Shown: in pieces, positions 1 to 5,243 of the stretch
How positions within the stretch are numbered: the stretch's first letter is position 1
Layout: each line of letters starts with the position of its first letter
Assembly: GCA_031276105.1 (NCBI GenBank)
Contig: JAISNS010000041.1
Location: forward strand, 1 to 7,770
Length of the DNA: 7,770 nt
Direction: 5' to 3'
Origin: Dysgonamonadaceae bacterium
GTDB taxonomy: Bacteria > Bacteroidota > Bacteroidia > Bacteroidales > Azobacteroidaceae
Notes under the pieces: model-generated
What the model saw: only the letters and a program-made list of their open reading frames with translations
Told to the model about the DNA's origin: nothing
Databases searched by the model: none
Translations under genes and position numbers: made by a program

Positions 1-717
1 GTTACTTATGCATGGGGAATTAAAGATTCTTCCGTTTTTGCCGATACCACCCTTTCGGCGGCGGCAGCTTCCGGCGCTACGACCATCACGGTTACTTCCA
101 CGACCAACATGGAAGCCGGAGGAAAGGTAACGATCGGTTCGGCAACTTACACCATTTCGGCGGTCAACGCAAGCGCCAAAGTCGTAACGCTGACCGAAGC
201 GATCAGCGCAGCGGCAGCCTCCGGAGCAACGGTCAAATGTCCGGACTACAACGTCCTTTTGGGAGCCGGCTGGTCGTGCCTGACCGTAAGCAATCCGCGT
301 GGGGTAACTGCCGGATGGACAACCAATGAGATAACCGTCACCTCCGATGCCGTCCTGAATCTGGAAACTTTCAAATGCGCCATCAAGGACACCGATACTT
401 CTACCGGCAACGCTTCCGCCAATAAAGTGGTCTGCGACATTATTTCCTTTTCCGACATGTCCGACCCCATTACAGTCGATATTGTCAGTCAGAAAGGTTT
501 TATCATTAAAAACGACGCCAATGATGTGGACGCCAAAGCCGTCCTCTACCGCAACGGGGAAGAATTAGACGCCGCCGGTACGGAATATACCTACACATGG
601 AAACTGTGGAACGCTGCCGGAACCGCCGTCGCAAAAACCTATACCGGTAAATCCATTACCGTCGCCAAAGCGGAGGTTACAGGGAAGGGGGTATTGATGT
701 GCGAAATCAGTAAATAA
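1..717 (+). CDS. Phage-like tail or receptor-binding structural protein, C-terminal part (5' end outside window)
   Basis: The reading frame is open from base 1 to a TAA at 715-717, giving 238 visible residues, so the true start lies to the left; the ATG at 109 is internal. The sequence is rich in Ala, Thr, Val and Ser and predicted to be all beta. It starts with a module (SAAAASGAT, then TITV, then GGKVTIG and YTISAVNA) and a second SAAAASGAT follows about 50 residues later, as in phage tail and fibre proteins built from repeated beta-sandwich units. The last 80 residues (KGFIIKNDANDVDAKAVLYR, Y-x-W-x-L-W, GKSITV, GVLMCEIS) look like the Ig-like domain found in siphophage tail-associated proteins. 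The role in host binding or tail structure is inferred from this resemblance; a bacterial surface protein with Ig-like repeats is the alternative. No lysis or other tail gene follows, and the next gene is convergent after only 28 bases. Confidence 0.7.
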   Translation, partial: VTYAWGIKDSSVFADTTLSAAAASGATTITVTSTTNMEAGGKVTIGSATYTISAVNASAKVVTLTEAISAAAASGATVKCPDYNVLLGAGWSCLTVSNPRGVTAGWTTNEITVTSDAVLNLETFKCAIKDTDTSTGNASANKVVCDIISFSDMSDPITVDIVSQKGFIIKNDANDVDAKAVLYRNGEELDAAGTEYTYTWKLWNAAGTAVAKTYTGKSITVAKAEVTGKGVLMCEISK

Positions 718-745
718 TCATTTCGCGGTGACGCCTCCGGGTTTA

Positions 746-1966
746 TCAGCATTTATTTTTCAGTTGTTTTCCCCATGCCGTCAAGCGATATTTCTGCAAG
801 CTACTGTTCGGTTTATCGGGTATCGTCATTTCTACAAATCCCTGTTCCAATGCCGGTCTTAAATAATCATACAAAAATGTTGGTCTGTGTTTCAAATCCA
901 AATCCAGCATTAAATCATTAGATGATTTTGAGTTACATCCTAATACCCGAACCATTCTCTTAACTTGTTCGGTGACTTGTTCGGTGACTTGTTCGGTGAC
1001 TTGTTCGGTGACGAATACCCGCATCAGTTCTTTATTTCGGGGGACGGAATAGCCTTCAAAGAACTCTTTTTCACTCATACCTTGCGGCAAACTGCCAAAG
1101 GAGGTAATTTCTATCCGGTCATCAAAAAACTCAAATTTAGGCGGGACTTCCGAAGTATAGTCATTATGAACGATGGCATTAATGATCGCTTCCCGTAATG
1201 CGACAGGGTCCCAGAGGCGTTTTTCTTCCCTTTCTTTAGGGGTGATTTTTGCCAGCGTTTTATTCTCTATATTGATTTTATCCAACACCTGTTTTGTAGC
1301 TTTGACTAATGAGCAATAACCATATTCATTATTTTCTATTAAATCTACTCTGTCAAGCCCATTATATTTTGCAACTTTTACGGACATTCCATTTACATCA
1401 GCCAATAAACAGGCAACATAGTTATATTGTCCGCTTTCGGCCAACAATTCAAGATTAGATGCAAATTGCTGGTTTAATGTTTTGTTTACACCTTCATAGT
1501 AGATTTTGAGTTGCTCAAACGTAAGATTCTGATTGGGAGATTTAATTTTTCCGATGGAGTTGCGGGTACGTTTTGCAAATAACGATTCAATCATTCTCAC
1601 AGGCATAGGTTCTGCGGCAGTTCCCACACGAATATAGGTACCCTTTTCCGACATTCCAAGTTTTTTGATATAGTAAGGTTTCTCAGTACCACTGGCTAAA
1701 GTGATTTTAATCACGTCTTTGGAATCAACAGTTTCTGCCGTAACATCAAACAATCCCATGCAAGACGGCATAATATTATTTTTCAGACGGTCTTTTATTT
1801 TGAGCATATCGCCGTCAATATCGGAAACGCCAATAACTTTTCCTGTTTTATCAATTCCGATATATATTACTCCTCCCTCATGGTAATTTAGAAAAGCAAC
1901 GAATTCTTTCTCTAAATCATTGACAAGCTGTTGTTTGTATTCTATACGATTCGTTTCAACATTCAT
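746..1966 (-). CDS. Putative transcriptional regulator with AlbA_2 DNA-binding domain, GHKL-type ATPase domain and C-terminal winged helix
   Basis: 406 residues; TGA stop. Residues 7-125 match the AlbA_2 (Schlafen-like) domain: EYKQQL at 9-14, FLNYHEGGVIYIGI at 25-38, GTYIRVG at 109-115. Residues 255-294 match the HATPase_c_4 domain of this family: REAIINAIVHNDY (258-270), the N-box-like helix, and RIEITSFGSLP (284-294), the G1-like strand. A VTEQ tandem repeat fills 319-335. Residues 336-400 form a winged helix of the type ending these proteins (LKHRPTFLYDYLRPALEQG, then QKYRLTAWGK). The family is often annotated as RecG-like or divergent AAA-4 regulators; the function is poorly known. The start is secure because the AlbA_2 core begins within ten residues. 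Odd point: relatives normally have 40-60 residues with an EQxGSG glycine motif between the ELMRVF segment and the repeat, and these are missing here. It lies 86 bases downstream of another minus-strand gene and has its own -7 box. Confidence 0.9.
   Translation of the reverse strand: MNVETNRIEYKQQLVNDLEKEFVAFLNYHEGGVIYIGIDKTGKVIGVSDIDGDMLKIKDRLKNNIMPSCMGLFDVTAETVDSKDVIKITLASGTEKPYYIKKLGMSEKGTYIRVGTAAEPMPVRMIESLFAKRTRNSIGKIKSPNQNLTFEQLKIYYEGVNKTLNQQFASNLELLAESGQYNYVACLLADVNGMSVKVAKYNGLDRVDLIENNEYGYCSLVKATKQVLDKINIENKTLAKITPKEREEKRLWDPVALREAIINAIVHNDYTSEVPPKFEFFDDRIEITSFGSLPQGMSEKEFFEGYSVPRNKELMRVFVTEQVTEQVTEQVTEQVKRMVRVLGCNSKSSNDLMLDLDLKHRPTFLYDYLRPALEQGFVEMTIPDKPNSSLQKYRLTAWGKQLKNKC
965..1012 (-). 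repeat. Four tandem copies of a 12-bp unit coding for VTEQ
   Basis: The plus-strand unit TTGTTCGGTGAC occurs four times without a mismatch (965-976, 977-988, 989-1000, 1001-1012). Read on the minus strand it gives VTEQ repeats. Each unit is four codons, so gain or loss of copies by slippage keeps the frame. Similar VTEQ runs are a known feature of this regulator family between the ATPase and winged-helix parts, where they probably act as a linker of variable length. Confidence 0.95.
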
Positions 1967-1982
1967 AATTTAATTGTTTTCC

Positions 1983-2027
1983 AATTCATTTATATCATCC
2001 CGTCCGGTTTATAGAACCGAATGAATT
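1983..2027 (-). promoter_or_regulatory. Nested stem-loop in the leader of the AlbA_2 regulator gene
   Basis: AATTCATT (1983-1990) is an exact inverted repeat of AATGAATT (2020-2027), and inside it CGGTT (2005-2009) pairs with AACCG (2015-2019) around a 5-base loop. The structure ends 16 bases before the start codon on the minus strand and would begin almost at the first transcribed base if the -7 box at 2034-2041 is used. No T-run follows it on the minus strand, so it is unlikely to be a terminator for the upstream gene. It may be a stabilising leader hairpin or an operator palindrome; the sequence does not decide. Confidence 0.5.
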
Positions 2028-2033
2028 TGAGGG

Positions 2034-2041
2034 CAAATTTA
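2034..2041 (-). promoter_or_regulatory. Candidate -7 promoter element for the AlbA_2 regulator gene
   Basis: On the minus strand this reads TAAATTTG, an exact match to the Bacteroidetes -7 consensus TAnnTTTG, 68 bases upstream of the start codon. I find no clear TTTG -33 box 19-21 bases further upstream, so the promoter may be weak or activator-dependent. It overlaps no gene and lies just after the stop codon of the upstream minus-strand gene. Confidence 0.4.
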
Positions 2042-2052
2042 CCTTTTTCAGT

Positions 2053-3021
2053 TCATTCACTTCCTTTTTTCCGGTATTTTCTTTTTTTCATCATCACCGG
2101 TTTCTCCGCCGATGGTGTTCCGCTGTCCTCTATCAGCATCCGGTTTCTCTGTTCGACCATCCGCGAGAGTATTTCCTGCGCTTCTTCCTGCGAGCGGAAA
2201 TAATTCCCGCTGTGCAGCCGTTTGCGGTCTTTCGGTTTGAAGTCATCGCGCGTAGCGACAACCGTCCAGTAATCGTCGATGTGGTAATACACTTCGCCCC
2301 GTTTGCTGCGCAAATGAATCGGTTCAATCCTTTTGGCGTGACCGTTCCAGACCTTGCCCGCTTTTTCCAGTTCGTCGGCAAGCGTTTTGCGTTCAACCGT
2401 GTTGACGGCTTCCAACTGGTAATCCGAGGCCGGACCGACGGCTTCATAAAGTGAATAGCGCACCGGCCGGTCGTTTTCCTTGACGCAGTACATAACGATT
2501 TCTCCCTTTTCGTTTATTTCCCGAAAAGCGCCCAGAGCGACCCGTTTACCCAACAGGGAAACCCGGAGTTGGAGGTTGTTCACCGGATCCAGTTTACCGG
2601 TAACTTTATTGCAGAAACTATTCCAGCAGAGGTTATGGCGGTTTAATTCCCGCTGCAAGCGGAACATTTCTTCCCGTTCCGCCGGACGGAAAGCGGATTT
2701 GGGAACAACAAGAGGGGAGGCCGTAAAGTCCGTCCCGCTCAAACCGACTCCCAGAGTAATTGAATCAAGTCCCACAGCCTGAACAACCCCAATCGTATGG
2801 CTATCGAGCAATACAATCGTATCGCCTTTTTCCGGTATCTTTTCTTCAAACCATGCCACGAACTCCTCAAAGCGGATGCCGTCCGTATCCGAATCCTGTT
2901 CCGGACTGAATTTGATATAAATACCCTGCCGGGCAAGGTAGGACTCGATCGCCAACGCATCTTTCAGTTCGCGGGCTTTAACCGTTTTCATGAACGCCGA
3001 AATTTGATGTCTGTTTTTCAT
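2053..3021 (-). CDS. Unrecognised protein of mobile-element type with C-terminal GNYF module
   Basis: The frame can start at 3078 (341 residues), 3021 (322) or 2991 (312); the stop is TGA at 2053. I chose 3021 because a -7 box (TATATTTG on the minus strand) lies inside the first codons of the longest version; the start at 2991 (MKTVKARELKDAL) is equally possible. Numbered from the 3078 start, residues 31-60 look helical (ELKDALAIESYLARQG) and 80-210 are mixed. Residues 262-308 form a compact module: EVYYHIDDYWTVVATRDD, a charged loop with DRKRLHS, then GNYFRSQEEAQEILSRM. Short Y/W...D..R...GNYF..EEA modules of this kind are common in prophage and phage proteins of unknown role. The tail is very basic (KKRKYRKKG), which would suit nucleic-acid binding. 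No signal peptide or catalytic motif is visible. It is followed on the same strand by the AlbA_2 regulator. Confidence 0.75.
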   Translation of the reverse strand: MKNRHQISAFMKTVKARELKDALAIESYLARQGIYIKFSPEQDSDTDGIRFEEFVAWFEEKIPEKGDTIVLLDSHTIGVVQAVGLDSITLGVGLSGTDFTASPLVVPKSAFRPAEREEMFRLQRELNRHNLCWNSFCNKVTGKLDPVNNLQLRVSLLGKRVALGAFREINEKGEIVMYCVKENDRPVRYSLYEAVGPASDYQLEAVNTVERKTLADELEKAGKVWNGHAKRIEPIHLRSKRGEVYYHIDDYWTVVATRDDFKPKDRKRLHSGNYFRSQEEAQEILSRMVEQRNRMLIEDSGTPSAEKPVMMKKRKYRKKGSE

Positions 3022-3058
3022 GCGGCAACTATAAAATATATACAGTACTAATTTTCGG

Positions 3059-3066
3059 CAAATATA
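3059..3066 (-). promoter_or_regulatory. Candidate -7 promoter element for the gene at 2053-3021
   Basis: The minus strand reads TATATTTG, an exact fit to TAnnTTTG. An imperfect -33 match (TTTC) lies about 17 bases upstream, in the AT-rich DNA around 3085. If used, the transcript would start near 3052, which excludes translation from the ATG at 3078 and favours 3021 or 2991. Confidence 0.45.
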
Positions 3067-3078
3067 CAGATTTTTCAT

Positions 3079-3416
3079 TTACGGAAAGAAAATATTTTTG
3101 TTTATTTTTCCGGTATATGAAAAATACTAAAACCGGACAAAAAAGTAAATAACACTTTGTTTTTTAATCGGATAATAAGAACTTCATATATGAGAAATTC
3201 CACGAATCAAACAGGGGAATATATATAAAGCGTTCCGTTTGGAACTACCGTAAAAAATTCCATATATTGCAAATTTACAGTTCTTTTTCAAACCTTCGCT
3301 TCGGATTTTCAACCCGGATAACATATACAGTAAAGCGTGCGGGAAAAAGTCGTTCAACTCTATATATAAAAGCGGCATTTTCTTTCGGTAACCGGCTGTC
3401 AAAATGTAAGCAAATT
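3079..3416. other. AT-rich intergenic stretch, no supported gene
   Basis: Reading frames here have no ATG start in a good context and show low-complexity, AT-driven composition. The minus-strand frame at 3184-3402 needs a TTG start (or an internal ATG) and has no recognisable domain. Visible signals are a GTTCC/GGAAC hairpin (3232-3245), an exact minus-strand -7 match TAAATTTG (plus-strand 3270-3277), and a possible plus-strand promoter: TTTG at 3238-3241, 21 bases, then TATATTGC at 3263-3270, an imperfect -7. The latter could drive an RNA ending at the terminator at 3508-3533. Confidence 0.5.
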
Positions 3417-3533
3417 CCCGTTTGAGAAAACCTGTCCGTTATGCCTTTTACGCCTCAAAAACGGGACTTGGGGATTTTCCCCGAGGACAGATTTGGAATC
3501 CGCACCCGGAGGGATACCCTCCTTTTTCTTTTT
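3417..3533 (+). ncRNA. Candidate small structured RNA: pseudoknot-like fold ending in a terminator
   Basis: Three nested or crossing pairings can be drawn. P1: CCCGTTTGAG (3417-3426) with CTCAAAAACGGG (3454-3465), ten pairs with a two-base bulge. A hairpin at 3468-3484: TTGGGG and CCCCGA around ATTTT. P2: CTGTCC (3432-3437), in the P1 loop, with GGACAG (3485-3490), which crosses P1 and would make a pseudoknot. An intrinsic terminator follows 17 bases later. No plus-strand gene precedes it, so the terminator is best explained by a short plus-strand RNA; its 5' end is uncertain, perhaps near 3277. Read by eye only, no match to a named RNA family. Confidence 0.4.
3508..3533 (+). terminator. Rho-independent terminator
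   Basis: GGAGGG (3508-3513) and CCCTCC (3517-3522) form a perfect six-pair GC stem with an ATA loop, directly followed by TTTTTCTTTTT. This is oriented for plus-strand transcription; the minus strand lacks a comparable T-run on the other side. No protein gene on the plus strand ends nearby. Confidence 0.75.
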
Positions 3534-3894
3534 CAAAATGTCAGTCCATTGTTTTTCAGCTTGTTATGATGCTTACTTTTATGATAAGTAAACCAAAAAC
3601 AGGTAAAAATAAAAATTCACTTTCATTTTGTAAGCAAAATTTATTTTTTATCCGGTTATAGCCGTTTTTATTTAATTCAGTCAAATATAACTGTATGAAA
3701 GTAAGTTTTTTATGTTTCCAACTATATACTGTCAAAATGATATATATATTAATCCGGTTCTTTCCTCTGTTTCGTGAAAATAATTTTTTTTTCAAAAGGC
3801 CGTTTTATATTATAAACAACTGTTAATCAAATATGTAGCCTCGCGCGTGCGCGTTATTACATTCTTTCTTTTTTCAAGTTTCGGAAAATTTTTT
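3534..3894. other. Very AT-rich intergenic stretch with one GC palindrome
   Basis: No supported gene. The plus frame 3422-3661 and minus frame 3556-3795 overlap each other, the first runs through the terminator, and neither has a recognisable domain. CTGTCAAAATG at 3729-3739 repeats 3396-3406 exactly. CGCGCGTGCGCG at 3842-3853 is a palindrome able to form a CGCG stem with a CGTG loop, standing alone in AT-rich sequence. An origin or protein-binding region is conceivable but not shown. Confidence 0.5.
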
Positions 3895-3926
3895 TTTGAA
3901 AAAAGTTTGGTATATAAATTTTTTTG
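3895..3926 (+). promoter_or_regulatory. Candidate plus-strand promoter upstream of the structured locus
   Basis: TTTG at 3895-3898 and TTTTTTTG at 3919-3926 are separated by 20 bases, the spacing known for Bacteroidetes -33 and -7 boxes; the second differs from TAnnTTTG at one fixed position. A-tracts and T-tracts surround it. It would start RNA near 3933, running into the hairpin-rich block and the terminator at 4567-4610. In DNA this AT-rich, such a match has an appreciable chance of being accidental. Confidence 0.3.
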
Positions 3927-4044
3927 CTTATCATAGCATCGTTGTCAGTCGGCAAGCGAGCCGCAATATACACAACAAAAAACGAATGATATATAAACTT
4001 AAAAACGAAAAATAAGAAACAGACAAAACAGACCGCAAAAGCGA

Positions 4045-4088
4045 GAAACAAAAAAGCCTTTTTTATTGGAAACATTTTTTTGAGGCTT
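4045..4088 (-). terminator. Possible minus-strand terminator
   Basis: AAGCCT (4054-4059) and AGGCTT (4083-4088) are inverted repeats; on the minus strand the stem is followed by TTTTTTGTTT. The loop is long (23 bases), though its A-run and T-run can pair to shorten it. It would end a minus-strand transcript starting at the -7 box at 4496-4503. Confidence 0.35.
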
Positions 4089-4490
4089 GGACAATCAAAA
4101 AACGCCTGTGCGCTTTGGAGCGCTTAAATAGTGGGTTAAATAACCACCCTAAGCAGGACTGCAAACCAATGCAGCAAGTCGGAACGGTAAATGTACGTGT
4201 ACATTATCCGAGAGTGCAAAATACGTTAAATTTGGGAGTATAGCACACTGAAACGGGAAGCGTAACGAATAATGCCATAATTGCGCCCAGCGCGCACGGA
4301 GATAAAATACGCTATGCAGGAAAAACAACCTGCACGAGGCTTGAGAAAAGAGTATTGCCAATGTTATACCCATAATCACCAGCCGCCTTCGCCACAAATG
4401 TTAGCTGCCGCATTGGAAAAGATGCGGGACGTGCCAAAGAAACGCCTTTTGAAAGTGGAGTATAAAAGGGCTGCATTTTTTTGAATATTA
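4085..4490. ncRNA. Hairpin-rich candidate non-coding RNA locus (strand undecided)
   Basis: Consecutive local stems are visible: GCGCT/AGCGC with a TTGG loop (4110-4123), GGTT/AACC (4134-4145), CTGCA/TGCAG (4159-4174), CGG-AATGTA-CGTG-TACATT-CCG (4185-4210), GTGC+ATAC with GTAT+GCAC (4214-4246), and TGCAGG/CCTGCA (4315-4334). Signals exist on both strands: minus promoter at 4496-4503 and possible minus terminator at 4045-4088 (RNA of about 440 bases), or plus promoter at 3895-3926 and strong terminator at 4567-4610 (about 670 bases). Large structured phage RNAs such as GOLLD and ROOL fall in this size range and often sit by tRNAs, but I see no motif that proves membership. The competing reading is remnants of coding sequence: several frames stay open for 40-80 codons between stops, with protein-like composition. 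Confidence 0.4.
4314..4484 (+). CDS. Possible small basic protein, 56 residues (doubtful)
   Basis: An ATG at 4314 opens a frame to TGA at 4482-4484. The product is basic and contains EYCQCYTHNHQPPSP followed by a helix-like stretch, MLAAALEKMRDVPKKRLL, which looks more like protein than chance sequence. The Cys/His pattern CxC-x3-HxH could bind a metal. Against it: no ribosome-binding context, the frame lies in a hairpin-rich block, and frames on both strands here are partly open. The same frame upstream of 4281 is broken by TAA codons, so a decayed longer gene is another possibility. Confidence 0.25.
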   Translation: MQEKQPARGLRKEYCQCYTHNHQPPSPQMLAAALEKMRDVPKKRLLKVEYKRAAFF

Positions 4491-4495
4491 CGCTG

Positions 4496-4503
4496 CAAAG
4501 TTA
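4496..4503 (-). promoter_or_regulatory. Candidate minus-strand -7 promoter element
   Basis: The minus strand reads TAACTTTGCAGCG, with an exact TAnnTTTG core followed by the C and G/C-rich start region seen at many Bacteroidetes promoters. There is no clear TTTG at the expected -33 spacing. No minus-strand gene follows until 3021, so it would produce a non-coding or short transcript through the hairpin block. Confidence 0.45.
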
Positions 4504-4566
4504 ATGAAAAATTTGCGGATATGTGGCACGTTTTAACGAATCAGTGAGGCGCATAAATTGTAGTGT

Positions 4567-4610
4567 AAAAAAAACGTCCGCACCGGAAAAAGTGTGCGGG
4601 CGTTTTCTTT
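4567..4610. terminator. Strong bidirectional rho-independent terminator
   Basis: AAAACGTCCGCAC (4571-4583) pairs with GTGCGGGCGTTTT (4594-4606): 13 pairs with one T-G, ten-base loop. TTTTCTTT follows on the plus strand, and the A-run at 4567-4574 gives eight T on the minus strand, so it can stop RNA from either side. It seals the non-coding locus from the gene at 4725. Confidence 0.8.
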
Positions 4611-4611
4611 A

Positions 4612-4663
4612 TGGGCATACTGTTATGGACAGTCAAGGCAGGGTTCGATTCCCTGATGCCCGC
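4612..4663 (+). other. tRNA-like fold: short acceptor, anticodon-like hairpin and T-arm (tRNA relic or attachment site)
   Basis: CAGGG-TTCGATT-CCCTG (4639-4655) is a textbook T-arm with the conserved loop. TGGGCAT (4612-4618) pairs with ATGCCCG (4656-4662) as a seven-pair acceptor including one T-G. Between them ACTG-TTATGGA-CAGT (4619-4633) resembles an anticodon arm with a seven-base loop and T at the position before the anticodon. There is no D-arm, the total is 52 bases, and no CCA is encoded, so it is not a normal tRNA. An alternative acceptor, CGGGCGT at 4597-4603, uses the right arm of the neighbouring terminator. Decayed phage tRNA, integration site made from a tRNA 3' end, or an RNA-processing signal are all possible. 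Confidence 0.5.
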
Positions 4664-4724
4664 AATATGCGCTTTTGCATAGTTTATTCATTATTAAATA
4701 ATTCATTCATTAAATTTTATTATT

Positions 4725-5243
4725 ATGGCAATATGTAAATTAAATGCTGCACAGTTTGCAGAAATGGGTAACGATTTTTCGGGTGTAATCCTTGTCTATA
4801 CGGGACAGGACGATAAAAAAACGGCGTTGCTCTTTTTTGGAGCGGATTATGAAGCTGCCGACAAATCGGAAAATGAAAAGTTTCGGGCGTGGAAAAATGT
4901 AATCGCTACTTTCTGGGAAGTTAAACAGGAAGAGACCCGCCTGCGTGTCGACAATGACGGCATCCGCTCCAAACTTCGTGCCTCAACTCCGTCTGCCATC
5001 ATTTTCCATACCGCAAAAAAGGAAAAGGTGGCAAGTTACCAACTGGATGAATCCGTTTGGGCAAGAATCGGATTAGTGCCTACCAAAAAAGATTTGGAAC
5101 GTTCGGTCAGGGACTACAAAAAGGCTATCCATGCCGCTACAAAGGCCTCTTTTGATGCGTTGGGTTTTCGGGTCGAATTGCCCAAAGAGGAGAAAAAAGC
5201 GGATAAAGCCTCCAAACCGGTGGAAACCAAAAACGCTGCATGA
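4725..5243 (+). CDS. Unrecognised 172-residue protein
   Basis: ATG at 4725 follows an A/T-only leader (two imperfect copies of ATTCATTATTAAAT at 4685-4715), typical of Bacteroidales starts without a Shine-Dalgarno; the stop is TGA. The N-terminal half is alternating hydrophobic (DFSGVILVYTGQ, KTALLFFGADYEAA), suggesting a small alpha/beta domain. Residues 110-150 are predicted helical and charged. The C-terminal 20 residues are Lys/Ala-rich and disordered (EEKKADKASK). There is no signal peptide, membrane segment or cysteine cluster, so it should be cytosolic. I do not recognise the family. It is the first plus-strand gene after the terminator, and its frame continues past the TGA without another stop to 5453. 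Confidence 0.75.
   Translation: MAICKLNAAQFAEMGNDFSGVILVYTGQDDKKTALLFFGADYEAADKSENEKFRAWKNVIATFWEVKQEETRLRVDNDGIRSKLRASTPSAIIFHTAKKEKVASYQLDESVWARIGLVPTKKDLERSVRDYKKAIHAATKASFDALGFRVELPKEEKKADKASKPVETKNAA

Noticed and set aside
246..470. Minus-strand frame inside the structural gene
   Set aside because: It is a shadow of the plus-strand gene with no independent support.
3184..3402. Minus-strand frame of 72 codons
   Set aside because: TTG start, or an internal ATG giving about 64 codons; composition follows the AT-rich DNA and no family is recognisable.
4149..4397. Minus-strand hydrophobic frame of 82 codons
   Set aside because: It has a TTG start, no membrane topology beyond a generic hydrophobic stretch, and coincides with the hairpin block read on the opposite strand.
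4109..4500. Group II intron, because of GTGCG at 4109 and dense hairpins
   Set aside because: No domain V motif and no reverse transcriptase are visible.
4085..4663. tmRNA (ssrA), because of the T-arm at the end
   Set aside because: The acceptor 5' strand lies only 20 bases before the T-arm, and no tag peptide reading frame ending in Ala-Ala is seen.
4523..4738. Plus-strand frame of 71 codons
   Set aside because: It runs through the bidirectional terminator and the tRNA-like fold and overlaps the start of the 4725 gene; its start is not ATG in a good context.
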